Source of the DNA: Roseiarcus sp963816065
GTDB lineage: Bacteria > Pseudomonadota > Alphaproteobacteria > Rhizobiales > Beijerinckiaceae
Reading direction: 5' to 3'
DNA: 64,000 bases
Assembly (NCBI GenBank): GCA_963816065.1
Contig: CAWFJG010000016.1
Location: 146,602 to 210,601 of the forward strand
Part shown: one piece after another, positions 27,537-36,538 of the stretch
Numbering within the stretch: position 1 is the first letter of the stretch
Layout of the letters: every line of letters starts with the position of its first letter
Program-made: the position numbers and the translations under genes
Notes under the pieces: model-generated
The model's input: only the letters and a program-made list of their open reading frames with translations
Told to the model about the DNA's origin: nothing
Databases searched by the model: none

Positions 27537-27922
27537 GCGCACGTCTGGGCCCTCCTGACGCGCGACCTTATATGGGCCGCCGCCGTCTGACGACCGCGCA
27601 GACTTTTCCTCTTCGCTCGAGCGACGCCGGCCGCGCCGAACCTGAAGCGGCGCAGCCGGCGCTTGCATTTGTTTCCGCCGCCGCGAGCCATGCCGATCCT
27701 GGGCCTCAGCGGCCCCTCTGCGAGAAAACTTGAAGCCTCCAGCCTTTCACGATCGGCCGCGCCGCGTCGGGGACCCCTGCGCATAGAGCCCCAAGCGCCC
27801 CAACTTTCGCCTGCGCCGGCTCGGCCACGCCCAGACGCCGCTCGGCCAGAGCAAGCGGCGTCACGCGGCCACCCCAAGACACGGGCCCACCGTCGAACTC
27901 TGCGTCCACGTCATATTTGCGG
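27537..27922. other. Intergenic region between VOC gene and propeller gene
   Basis: About 385 bp between the start of the VOC gene and the stop of the secreted propeller protein, both on the minus strand. No gene, RNA or repeat is recognised. Confidence 0.4.
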
Positions 27923-30423
27923 CTATGACGGCCAGAAGGTGCTGTAGACCGCCCCGTCCCGCCCCGGCGCGAACAAGTCGATTTTGCCGGCGTCTCGCGA
28001 CAGCGCCCTCACCGGCGACCCTGGCGGGATCGTGAATTGATCCGGAAAATTGGGGTCGGGCAAGCGGAACCAGCGGCCGGCCCAGTTTCCCGACGCATCC
28101 CACGCCGTCGTGTAGATCGCGCCCTCGCGTCCGGCGACGAACAGGTCGATGTGGTTGGGATCGCGCGACAGCATGGCGACGGGACTGCCCGGCGGTATCG
28201 TGAACTGGTCCGGGAAATTCGGGTCTTGCAGCCGGAACCAGTGTCCGGCCCAATTGGTCGCGGCGTCCCACGCGGTCGTGTAGATCGCGCCGTCGCGTCC
28301 GGTGACGAACAGGTCGATGTGGTTGGGATTGCGCGAAAGCGCCGTCACCGGCGACCCGGCAGGAATGGTGAACTTGTCCGGGAAATTCGGGTCTTGCAGC
28401 CGGAACCAGTGTCCGGCCCAGTTGGTCGCGGCGTCCCACGCGGTCGTGTAGATCGCGCCGTCGCGTCCCGTGACGAACAGGTCGATGTGGTTCGGGTTCC
28501 GCGACAGCATGGCGACCGGACTGCCCGGCGGGACCGTGAACTGGTCCGGAAAGTTCGGGTCTTGCAGCCGGAACCAGTGTCCGGCCCAGTTGGTCGCGGC
28601 GTCCCACGCGGTCGTGTAGATCGCGCCGTCGCGTCCGGTGACGAACAGGTCGATGTGGTTCGGATTGCGCGAGAGCGCCGTCACCGGCGACCCGGCAGGA
28701 ATGGTGAACTGGTCAGGAAAATTCGGGTCGGGCAGCCGGAACCAGCGCCCCGCCCAGTTGGTCGAGGCGTCCCACGCGGTCGTGTAGATCGCGCCTTCGC
28801 GCCCCGTGACGAACAGGTCGATGTGGTTCGGGTTTCGCGACAGCATGGCGACCGGGCTGCCCGGCGGAACGGTGAACTGGTCCGGGAAATTCGGGTCCGG
28901 CAGACGGAACCAGTGCCCCGCCCAGTTGGTCGCAGCGTCCCACGCCGTCGTATAGATCGCGCCGTCGCGTCCCGTGACGAACAGATCGATGTGGTTCGGA
29001 TTGCGCGACAGCGACGTGACCGGCGCGCCGGGAGGAACGGTGAACTTGTCGGAGAAGTTCGGGTCGGGCAGCCGGAACCACCGATCCAGCCATCGGTCGG
29101 TGGCGAAGCTCGTCTCTCCGTTCGCATAGCCCACGTAAACGCTGGGAGGGTTATGGGGAAAGTCGGTCAGCAAAACAGCGTTGCTATCGGTGTCCATCGT
29201 CAGCGTCCCTTTGGAGGCCGACACCGCGACGAGTTCCCCCTGCATCGGTGGAAAGAATGTTGGAAATTGATCCGTTGGCGGCTTGAGCTGGGAACTCTCA
29301 TTTTCAAGGATGAACTCCGCGGAATTGCCCAATGTCATGCAATTCGGCGCCGGCGGGTTCGAACAGGTCGGAAAAAACTGCGCGGCCGACCAACAAACCG
29401 GGGTCGGAATGGTCGTTTTCGGCTGCGTGCAACTGAAAACCGCCTGGGAATTATAGTCGTACATATAGTTGCAGCCGTATCCGCCGTTGAGATTGGCAAC
29501 GCCGTTGGCGTCGCAATACCAGGCCTGGGCGAGAATTTCTGTCCCCAGGCGACGGTGTGAAGGCTCCGCCATAATTGCTGCTATCGGGGACGCCGCCGCA
29601 ACAATATTCGCGCCAAGTCGCGTAGGAGGCGGTCGTGGCCGTCGTTGCGAGGAATATGCCGGCCTGAAATCAGCCCGGAGCTGGAGCCGTAGCCGCCGAC
29701 GCCTGGCCAGAGCGCGGCCTGTGTGGCCGCCGTCCCGTGCGCGCCTGGAAAAAGGGTCGGCACGATAAAGACCGATGTCGCGCTGACATAATCGCTTTGC
29801 CCGCTCATGACGGAGCCTATCCAACCCGGGCCGCCTTGTTGCGATGTCGGCGCGTGCGACGTCTTGATCGGTCGTTTGGCGTAAAGCATCCGGCCCGGGC
29901 GCCTCGCCGCCTCGAGCCACGCCGCATAGGCCTTGGGCGCGGCGACCGGGTCCGGCCGCAGGCCGTAGCCGTCGCGGGCCAGTTGCGCCGGCGAGTAGGA
30001 ATTGGGATCGCCGCCGAGGGCCGGTCTGTCCAGTCCGCGTTCGTTCGCCAGGTTGAGCGGCCGTCGCACGAACGTGTCCTCGGACGCAAGATCGACAGCG
30101 TAATCGGAAACCCGTCCGCCTTCGTCGGCGCAGGTCAGCGTATGAAGCCGATGAGGACTATCCGTGCTCATCTTGACCGCGTGGAAGCGCGCATAGCCGT
30201 CGCCATCCGTGAAAACAGGGATTCCTGCTGCGCTCGGTTGGCCTTTGAGCTGGAGCGTGCAGCGCAGGTCCGGCGCGGCTTTGACGGAGGCCGCAATCAT
30301 CCTCGGCGCGGAGTCGGGGAGGGTGGCGGACGTTTGAGCCGCAGCGCTGTGAAGGTTCGCCGACGCGGAGATGCACGAAACGAACAACGCCAGGGCCGGC
30401 AAGAGCTTCGCGGTCTTCGCCAT
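27923..30423 (-). CDS. Secreted G1 (eqolisin-like) peptidase fused to seven-blade propeller (frameshifted)
   Basis: About 830 residues after repair. The N-terminus has a signal peptide (LLPALALFVSCISASANL). A pro-region of about 180 residues precedes a glutamic-peptidase-like domain: GWIGSVMSGQSDYVSATSVF, ALWPGVGGYGSSSGLIQAG with the candidate catalytic Gln, YATWREYCC, PGDEILAQAWYCDANG and SAEFILENES with the candidate catalytic Glu. Two one-base insertions, near 29665 and 29545, break this part. The C-terminal part is seven repeats of about 56 residues (HIDLFVTGRDGAIYTTAWD, NWAGHWFRLPDPNFPDQFT), which resemble PLL/fucolectin-type or sialidase-like propeller blades. It is predicted to be exported and to act on proteins while binding a glycan or surface. 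The peptidase call is from motifs only. Confidence 0.65.
27926..29080 (-). repeat. Seven tandem 168-bp coding repeats (propeller blades)
   Basis: Seven in-frame units of 56 codons with very high DNA identity. Each encodes LSRNPNHIDLFVTGRDGAIY and WFRLPDPNFPDQFT variants. Blades alternate between PVAMLSR and PVTALSR types, which suggests duplication of two-blade blocks. The outermost units are the most divergent (FSDKF at the start, DAGKIDLFAPG at the end). Confidence 0.9.
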
Positions 30424-31397
30424 GGCGGCTCGTTCTCCCCCGGAGGTCGCGTCCGCGAAGCGCCTCGCCGAGCGCTCACGCGGCAGCGTTCGCCTTCAAA
30501 AAGCTCTGTAGCCTGACGACTGCTTCACGGACCGTCAAGTTGATTGAACTTCCCGGTCAAATGCAGCGACCGGGTCAACGCGCTGGACATCGACGACCGG
30601 CATCGCCTCTGGCTGCCCGTTCCGCAGCTGGATCGGGCGGCGATGCTTCAGAGAAGTCCGTCGGAGAACGAATGAACGGATCGACCTGCGACGAATATCT
30701 GTAGGTCCCCTCCGGTCGCAGAACGTTCTGGATGGAGAATCCGGCCAATAAGGCAGAAATCTGCGCCTGGCGACTTGCTGTTCTTTGAGCGCCGGACGGG
30801 TGCATGCGCTCCCTGATCTCTTTGAGGAACCCGTCATGTTTCTTTCGGTCGATACGCCGCGGCGCCAGCCGACCGATATTATCTTCGTCAATCCCGAAGA
30901 TGGCGCGCCTGCGACGTCCATGGCGCGCAACGCCTCGCCATAGCGCAACTCGGGCGGCCAGGGAGACGCCCCGCCCTTTGGCGAGAGTTTCGCTGAAAGG
31001 ACGGACAAGATCAGAGGCCTTGGAGCGGTCGCCGAGGATGACGATTTCGGTCACGGGCAAGGCCGGTCAAAGATCGGGAGCGGTCAGGGTCTGCATCGTT
31101 TCTCGCACGAACGACCGCCCCAGCACGGCGACGCCCAAACCGCCCCCCGGGGCCAGCCTATACGCTACCGGCCGTGCATACGACGGTCCATCCTCGGCGA
31201 ACGGCGTCGAGCGTCGCAACCCTCAGCTCGCGATATCTGCAGCCTCGAGGAGCGGCTGTCCGATCGAAGATGCGCCGCTCCAGACTCTCCTTCGGGATGC
31301 AGGACCCTCTACTCACAGCCGACTGGGACCGTCCCCGCTATTCCCAATCGACGGACGCCGGACCGTCCCTTCCGAGGCGCGGCCCGACGGGGTGCGA
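30424..31397. other. Region with one doubtful gene
   Basis: Nearly 1 kb between the peptidase-propeller gene and the isocitrate-lyase-like gene. The only frame with some protein character is at 30575-31060, listed separately. No RNA gene or repeat is recognised. Confidence 0.4.
30575..31060 (-). CDS. Hypothetical protein, doubtful
   Basis: An open frame of 161 codons starting TTG/GTG (PVTEIVILGDRSKASDLVRP). It begins with a plausible strand-turn-helix stretch, but the later part is arginine-rich and low in hydrophobic residues. I recognise no family. A competing frame overlaps it. It may be the remains of a gene or non-coding. Confidence 0.25.
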   Translation of the reverse strand: MPVTEIVILGDRSKASDLVRPFSETLAKGRGVSLAARVALWRGVARHGRRRRAIFGIDEDNIGRLAPRRIDRKKHDGFLKEIRERMHPSGAQRTASRQAQISALLAGFSIQNVLRPEGTYRYSSQVDPFIRSPTDFSEASPPDPAAERAARGDAGRRCPAR

Positions 31398-32208
31398 TCA
31401 GATCTCGAGCAGCCGTTGCAGGTCCTTGCCAGGCATCGCGCCCGCGACTGCGGCGGGGAGATCGCCCGCGCGCAGGGACGCGGCGGAGCGCGCCAGCGCG
31501 CCCATGGCGACCCGGTAGAGCGCCGCGCCGAGACTGATCCGCCGCGCGCCGGCCGCTTCGAGGTCGTCGAGCGAAACCCCGGGGCCGATCAGCACGTTGA
31601 CCGGCTTCGGCGCCACGGCGCGGACAACGCGGCGGATCGAAGTCCATGTCGGGCAGTCCGGGCGCGTAGAGGACGTCCGCTCCGGCCTCGGCGAATGCGG
31701 TCAGGCGGCGGATCGTGTCGTCGAGATCCGCCCGGCCGCAGAGGAAATTGTCGGCGCGAGCGGTCAGCACGATGCGGCCTTGCGCCGCTCGCGCGGCGGC
31801 GCGAATGCGGCTGACCGCGGCGTCGAAGTCGTGGATCGGGGCGGCGGAATCGCCGGTGGCGTCCTCGATCCCGAGCCCGGCGAGGCCTGCGGCGATCGAC
31901 GCCTCGACGGTCGCCGCGCAATCCTCCGGCGCGGGGCCGAATCCGTCCGCCAGGTCGCCGTTCACCGGCAGCTTCGCGATCTCTCCGAGCCAGGCGGCGT
32001 GCGCGATGCTTTCGCTCCGGCCGAGCCGGATGGAAACGTCCGGCAGGCCGCGCGTTGCGCCGTAGGCGAAGGACGAGCTGCCGATCGCGGCGAAGCCGGC
32101 GGCGCGCATCATCAGCGCAGAGGCGCCGTCCCACACATTGGGCATGACGAACGCCGCCGGTCCCCGGTGCAGGGCAAGAAACTGTTCATGGGCGGAACTT
32201 GCCATCAT
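31398..32208 (-). CDS. Isocitrate lyase/PEP mutase superfamily protein (frameshifted)
   Basis: About 270 residues after repair. The barrel of the 2-methylisocitrate lyase and PEP-mutase group is seen in FVMPNVWDGASALMMRAAGF, GDLADGFG (metal-binding aspartate region), AGLAGLGIEDATG, RIVLTARADNFLCG and ADVLYAPGLPD. The C-terminal part (PVNVLIGPGVSLDDLEAAGARRISLG) is in a second frame after about 31620. Members cleave or form C-C or C-P bonds in 2-oxoacids using magnesium; this subgroup is mostly uncharacterised, with oxaloacetate decarboxylase-like members. It is monocistronic as far as seen. Confidence 0.85.
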
Positions 32209-32530
32209 CGGTCCTTTCCGGCGTGCGGGGCCCGGGCGAGGGTGGGCCGCGCGTGCTCGCCCGCCCCATTCTAGCCCTCTCCCGGCAAACGGAAAGAAGA
32301 AGCGCGCCCCCTCGCCCGGCCCCTCGACCTAGCTTTCTCCCGGCAAACGCCGAGAAGGGATCTCTCGGGTTGATGGACGACGGGTCAAAGGGGCCTGAAG
32401 CAGGACGGCGGGAGCGATCGAAGTCTTGCGCCACGCTCGGCCGTAGCCGCGCCTCCCCGCGGCCGCGCCACGAAAAAGGCGGCGCACGGACGCCGCCCTT
32501 CATGCCGTCCTGCCGGGTCCGTCGGGGCGA
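32209..32530. other. Intergenic region with palindromic repeats and rplQ terminator
   Basis: About 320 bp. It contains two partial CTCTCCCGGCAAACG-type repeats (around 32275-32300 and 32330-32360), related to the palindromes at 33001 and 49880, and the terminator of the ribosomal operon at 32473-32497. Confidence 0.5.
32473..32497 (-). terminator. Rho-independent terminator of the rpsM-rplQ operon
   Basis: On the minus strand GGCGGCG and CGCCGCC form a 7-bp GC stem with a six-base loop, followed by TTTTT. It lies about 35 bp after the rplQ stop. Confidence 0.8.
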
Positions 32531-32941
32531 TCAGGCCGCGGCGGCGTTCTGGGCGGGGCCGGAATCCTTGCCCTTGGCCTCGACGTCGCGGTCCACGAAC
32601 TCGATCACCGCCATCGCCGCATTGTCGCCGGGGCGGAAGCCCGCCTTCATGATGCGGAGGTAGCCGCCGTGACGGTCCTTGTAGCGCGGGCCGATCACGT
32701 CGATCAGCTTCCTGACCAGCTCGGCGTCGCGCAGCCGTGAAATGGCGATGCGGCGGGCGTGCAGGTCGCCGCGCTTGCCGAGCGTGACCAGCTTCTCCAC
32801 CACCGGGCGAAGATCCTTCGCCTTCGGCAGGGTCGTCATGATCTGCTCGTGCTTGATGAGGGCCTGGGCCATGTTGGCGAACATCGCCTGGCGATGCTCG
32901 GCGGTGCGGTTGAACCGGCGCTTGGCGCGTCCATGATACAT
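32531..32941 (-). CDS. rplQ: 50S ribosomal protein L17
   Basis: A 136-residue ribosomal protein of the large subunit, near the exit tunnel. It begins MYHGRAKRRFNRTAEHRQAM, with the L17 core SLI-type segment HEQIMTTLPKAKDLRPVVEKL and KDRHGGYLRIMKAGFRPGDNA. The start at 32941 follows AAGGAG at the proper distance. It is the last gene of the alpha operon, 157 bp after rpoA. Confidence 0.97.
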   Translation of the reverse strand: MYHGRAKRRFNRTAEHRQAMFANMAQALIKHEQIMTTLPKAKDLRPVVEKLVTLGKRGDLHARRIAISRLRDAELVRKLIDVIGPRYKDRHGGYLRIMKAGFRPGDNAAMAVIEFVDRDVEAKGKDSGPAQNAAAA

Positions 32942-33000
32942 CGGCGTTCTCCTTGATCGGGTCTGCGGCCGCCGTGCCAAGGAACGGCCGCTCTCTTAGG

Positions 33001-33092
33001 CCCCTCTCCCGCCGGGAGAGGGGTTGGGCGAGGGCCGGCGCAACACCGCCCACATCCGGCCCTTCGGGCCACCTTCTCCCTCGGGGAGAAGG
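33001..33092. repeat. Two palindromic intergenic repeats
   Basis: CCCCTCTCCCGCC-GGGAGAGGGG (33001-33023) and CCTTCTCCC-TC-GGGGAGAAGG (33072-33092) lie between rpoA and rplQ. They are perfect or near-perfect dyads of the REP type, with relatives at 32275-32360 and 49880-49915. They may protect or terminate the rpoA message. Confidence 0.7.
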
Positions 33093-33098
33093 AATTCC

Positions 33099-34115
33099 TC
33101 AGTAGTGCTCCTCGAACCGCTTGGCGAGGTCCTCGATGTTCTCGGGCGGCCAGCCGGTCACCTCCATGCCGAGGTGCAGGCCCATCTGCGCCAAGACTTC
33201 CTTGATTTCGTTGAGCGACTTGCGGCCGAAGTTCGGCGTGCGCAGCATCTCGCCCTCGGTCTTCTGGATGAGGTCGCCGATGTAGGTGATATTGTCGTTC
33301 TTGAGGCAGTTGGCCGAGCGGACGGACAGCTCGAGCTCGTCCACCTTCTTGAGCAGCGCCGGGTTGAAGGCGAGTTCGGGAATGGCGTGGGCGGCTTCCT
33401 CGCGGCGGGGTTCTTCGAAGGTGACGAATACGGCTAGCTGGTCCTGCAGGATGCGTGCGGCGTAGGCGAGCGCATCCTCCGGCGAAATCGCGCCGTTGGT
33501 CTCGATCGTCATCGTCAGCTTGTCCTTGTCGAGGTCCTGGCCCTCGCGGGTCGCCTCGACGCGGTAGCTCACCTTCCTGACCGGCGAGAACATGCTGTCG
33601 ATCGGCAAGAGGCCGATCGGCAAATCCTCGGCCCGATTGCGGTCGGCCGGGACATAGCCCTTGCCGGCCGTGACGGTGAACTCGATGCGCAGGTCCGCGC
33701 CGTCGTCGAGGTTGCAGATGACGAGGCCCGGATTGAGGATCTGGATGTCGCCGGTGGTCTGGATATCGCCGGCGGTCACCGGTCCCGGACCGCGACGCTT
33801 GAGCACCAGGCGCTTGACGCCGTCGCCCTGCATCTTGACCGCGACGTCCTTGACGTTGAGCACGATGTCGACGACGTCCTCGCGGACCCCGGGGATCGAC
33901 GAGAACTCGTGCAGCACGCCGTCGATGTGGATCGAGGTGATCGCGGCGCCCTGCAGCGAGGAGAGCAGCACCCGGCGCAACGAGTTGCCGAGGGTCTGGC
34001 CGAAGCCGCGCTCGAGCGGTTCGGCGACGACGGTCGCGGTCCGGCGATGGTCGTCGCTCGGCAGCACTTCGAGCTTCTTCGGCTTGATGAGTTCTTGCCA
34101 GTTCTTCTGGATCAC
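33099..34115 (-). CDS. rpoA: DNA-directed RNA polymerase subunit alpha
   Basis: A 338-residue alpha subunit that nucleates polymerase assembly and contacts promoters and activators. The N-terminal domain includes LERGFGQTLGNSLRRVLLSSL. The C-terminal domain includes RSANCLKNDNITYIGDLIQK and TPNFGRKSLNEIKEVL. The start is taken as GTG at 34115 (VIQKNWQELIKPK), because the nearby ATG is out of frame. It is intact and in the standard order after rpsK. Confidence 0.98.
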   Translation of the reverse strand: MIQKNWQELIKPKKLEVLPSDDHRRTATVVAEPLERGFGQTLGNSLRRVLLSSLQGAAITSIHIDGVLHEFSSIPGVREDVVDIVLNVKDVAVKMQGDGVKRLVLKRRGPGPVTAGDIQTTGDIQILNPGLVICNLDDGADLRIEFTVTAGKGYVPADRNRAEDLPIGLLPIDSMFSPVRKVSYRVEATREGQDLDKDKLTMTIETNGAISPEDALAYAARILQDQLAVFVTFEEPRREEAAHAIPELAFNPALLKKVDELELSVRSANCLKNDNITYIGDLIQKTEGEMLRTPNFGRKSLNEIKEVLAQMGLHLGMEVTGWPPENIEDLAKRFEEHY

Positions 34116-34223
34116 GGAGCGTGGCCTTCCATTCGAAGGATGCAAGGCCCGGCGGCGCCCGACGCGCCGCAAGGCCGCAATGCGTGGCGCTGATCGAAGA
34201 CGACGATCAGCGCGCCAAAGAAA

Positions 34224-34613
34224 TCAGACGCGGCGGCGCTTGCGCGGCCGGCAGCCGTTGTGGGGGATCGGGGTCACGTCGCGGATCGAGGTGACGGTGA
34301 AACCCGCCGCCTGGATGGCGCGCAGCGCCAACTCGCGGCCCGAACCGGGCCCAGAAACCTCGACCTCGAGCGTGCGCATGCCGTGCTCGGACGCCTTGCG
34401 GACGGCGTCCTCGGCCGCGATCTGGGCGGCGAACGGGGTCGACTTGCGCGAGCCCTTGAAGCCCATCGTGCCGGCCGACGACCACGATATGGTGTTGCCC
34501 TGGGCGTCGGTGATGGTGATCATCGTGTTGTTGAACGTCGAGTTCACATGCGCGACGCCGGAGACGATGTTCTTGCGCTCGCGGCGGCGGACGCGGGTTG
34601 CCTCTTTAGCCAT
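34224..34613 (-). CDS. rpsK: 30S ribosomal protein S11
   Basis: A 129-residue small-subunit protein forming the platform near the E site. It begins MAKEATRVRRRERKNI and has GVAHVNSTFNNTMITITDAQG, GFKGSRKSTPFAAQ and the C-terminal DVTPIPHNGCRPRKRRRV signature. The start at 34613 is preceded by an AAGGA box. It lies 65 bp after rpsM and 108 bp before rpoA. Confidence 0.98.
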   Translation of the reverse strand: MAKEATRVRRRERKNIVSGVAHVNSTFNNTMITITDAQGNTISWSSAGTMGFKGSRKSTPFAAQIAAEDAVRKASEHGMRTLEVEVSGPGSGRELALRAIQAAGFTVTSIRDVTPIPHNGCRPRKRRRV

Positions 34614-34678
34614 TGATCGGTCCTTCAAGCGCGCTCAAAGGCGCGTCGGTTCCTGAATGCGTTTACGACGAAAAGCGG

Positions 34679-35048
34679 TCACTTCTTCTTGCCGGCGATC
34701 GGCTTGGCCTTGCCCTTGCGGGTTCGCGCATTGGTGTGCGTGCGCTGGCCGCGAACCGGGAGCTGCTTGCGGTGACGCAGTCCGCGATAGGCGCCGAGGT
34801 CCATCAGTCGCTTGATGTTGATCGCCACATCGCGACGCAGGTCGCCCTCGACCATATAGTCGCGGTCGATCGTCTCGCGGATCTGCAGCACCTCCGCAGT
34901 CGGACAGCTGCGCCACGCGGCGTTCGGATGGGATGTGAACCTTTTCGCAAATCTCTTCGGCCTTCTTCGGGCCGATGCCGTGAATGTACTGGAGCGCGAT
35001 CACGACGCGCTTGTTGGTCGGAATATTGACGCCTGCGATACGAGCCAT
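34679..35048 (-). CDS. rpsM: 30S ribosomal protein S13 (frameshifted by one base)
   Basis: A small-subunit head protein. MARIAGVNIPTNKRVVIALQ through RRVAQLSD is in one frame. VLQIRETIDRDYMVEGDLRR through the end (HTNARTRKGKAKPIAGKKK) is in another. Removing one A at 34898 (plus strand) restores SDAEVLQIR and gives the normal 122 residues. S13 is essential or nearly so, and this is the only copy in view, so the extra base is almost certainly a sequence error. It is the first gene of the operon here; secY and adk, the usual upstream genes, are absent. Confidence 0.96.
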
Positions 35049-35240
35049 AAGCTCAAATCTCCATTTCGGCGACGCTCCGGCTCGAGCCGCAACGCCGCGG
35101 GTGAGATGGTCTCGACGTCCGGTGGAGGCCGGCCCTTGGCGAGAATCCTGAAAACGCAAAAAGTCCCATGCGCTCAAAACTTGCGCCGGGACCCTGAACG
35201 CGTTCGGGATTGCGGGCATTTAGTGGGTTTCGGCGGCATG

Positions 35241-35465
35241 TCAAGAGAATTCGTCGGGCCGGCCCCGCGGATCCGCGGCGGAAGCGGCTCGCGCCTTCGA
35301 AGCGGTCGGAGCCCCTGAGGCGCCAACGATCGCGAGCAGAATGGCGCCGAGGCCCAGGCTGGCGGCGTAGCCCAGCAGCGCGGCGCGCGCCCCGAACAGG
35401 ACGAGGACGGGGGCAACGAGGACGAGCGCCGCACGGCGCTTCTCAACGACCGCGATAAAACGCAT
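35241..35465 (-). CDS. Small two-helix membrane protein, unknown
   Basis: A 74-residue frame (MRFIAVVEKRRAALVLVAPV) with two hydrophobic segments, about residues 13-33 and 36-50 (LLGYAASLGLGAILLAIVG), and a polar tail. No family is recognised. It occupies the place where adk or secY would be expected upstream of rpsM. Existence as a gene is plausible, not proven. Confidence 0.4.
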   Translation of the reverse strand: MRFIAVVEKRRAALVLVAPVLVLFGARAALLGYAASLGLGAILLAIVGASGAPTASKARAASAADPRGRPDEFS

Positions 35466-35597
35466 AAGTCGTCCCGGGCCAAAAAAGGCCTTCCGTTGGC
35501 CGTCGATGTCGGCGAACGGCGAAACCCCGGACGCCGCCGGCCAACGGGGTCAGCGCCGGCTTGGCCTGTGTCGGCGAGTGCAAGACGATCGATCGCC

Positions 35598-36251
35598 ATG
35601 ACCGGTTTCGACCCTCACGCCCACGCTGTCGCGTCCCCCGTTGAAGCCGCCAGCCGCGCCGGCGGGCTCGCGGTCGCCTTCGCGGCCGGAGAGTCCATAT
35701 ACCGTCCCGGCGATCCCGCCCGCGGCTGGATCGTGGTCGAGAGCGGCCGGGTCAAGGTGAGTCTGACGGCGGACACCGGCCGCGAGATCACGCTCTACCG
35801 GATCGAGGCGGGCGAGTCTTGCGTTCTGACCACGTCGGCGCTTCTCAGCGGCGAGGCGATGTTCGCCGAGGCGGTGGCGGAGACCCACGTGCGGGCGCGG
35901 CTCCTGCCAACTCCCGCCTTCGAGCGGCTGATCGACGAATCGGCGGCGTTCCGCCGCCTCGTTCTCGCCAATTACGCGGGCCGGGTCGCCGATCTCGTTG
36001 CCGTCATGCAGGACGTGCTGTTCCACGCCATGCCGCAGCGGCTCGCCCGGCTCATGCTCGCTGCGGCCAAAGACGGCGCGGTCGCGGCCACCCATCAGAC
36101 GCTCGCCGCCGAGCTTGGCACCGCGCGCGAGGTAGTCAGCCGTCTCTTGCAGCGCATGGAGCGGGAGAGCGCCGTCGTCGCCGAGAGGGGGTCGATCCGT
36201 ATCCGCAACGCCGCGCTTCTCGAAGCCATCGCTCGGGGCGAACGTGGGTGA
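35598..36251 (+). CDS. Crp/Fnr family transcriptional regulator
   Basis: A 217-residue regulator. The cyclic-nucleotide-binding-like beta roll spans about residues 20-135, with GESIYRPGDPARGWIVVESGRVKVSL and a single prominent cysteine in GESCVLTTSALL. The C-terminal winged helix has HQTLAAELGTAREVVSRLLQRMERE, the HTH. The domain is of the type that lacks Fnr cysteines, so it may sense another signal through the GESC cysteine. A DUF2892 membrane protein gene follows by 67 bp, a pairing often seen with sulfur or redox stress regulators. Confidence 0.9.
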   Translation: MTGFDPHAHAVASPVEAASRAGGLAVAFAAGESIYRPGDPARGWIVVESGRVKVSLTADTGREITLYRIEAGESCVLTTSALLSGEAMFAEAVAETHVRARLLPTPAFERLIDESAAFRRLVLANYAGRVADLVAVMQDVLFHAMPQRLARLMLAAAKDGAVAATHQTLAAELGTAREVVSRLLQRMERESAVVAERGSIRIRNAALLEAIARGERG

Positions 36252-36318
36252 CGAGGTCACAGACGCCGCCAGGCGCGCTGACTAACAACGCCTCCGTTCA
36301 AACTTCTGGAGGCAAACC

Positions 36319-36531
36319 ATGACCGCCAATGTCGGCGTCCTCGATCGCATCATTCGTGTCGTCCTCGGCCTCGCATTGCTGGCGTTCGCGCTCGGCTTGA
36401 TCGCGCCGGGGGCGTCCTATGCCTGGGTCGGCTGGATCGGCGTCGTGCCGCTCGCCACCGCGCTCCTCGGCTCCTGCCCGCTCTACAGCGTATTCGGCTT
36501 CGCGACCTGCCCGGTGAACCGGAAGGGGTGA
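36319..36531 (+). CDS. DUF2892 (YgaP-type) inner-membrane protein
   Basis: A 70-residue protein with two transmembrane helices (VVLGLALLAFALGLIA and WIGVVPLATALLG) and the family ending CPLYSVFGFATCP with two cysteines. A TGGAGG box precedes the ATG. DUF2892 domains occur alone or fused to rhodanese, as in YgaP. The upstream Crp/Fnr gene suggests co-regulation in sulfur or redox stress; this is inference. Confidence 0.85.
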   Translation: MTANVGVLDRIIRVVLGLALLAFALGLIAPGASYAWVGWIGVVPLATALLGSCPLYSVFGFATCPVNRKG

Positions 36532-36538
36532 CCCCCGC

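Noticed and set aside
28037..29560. A 507-codon open frame on the plus strand through the propeller repeats
   Set aside because: It is antisense to the repeated propeller coding sequence. Its composition (arginine, glycine, valine rich) mirrors the reverse complement of the repeats and shows no start signal or family.
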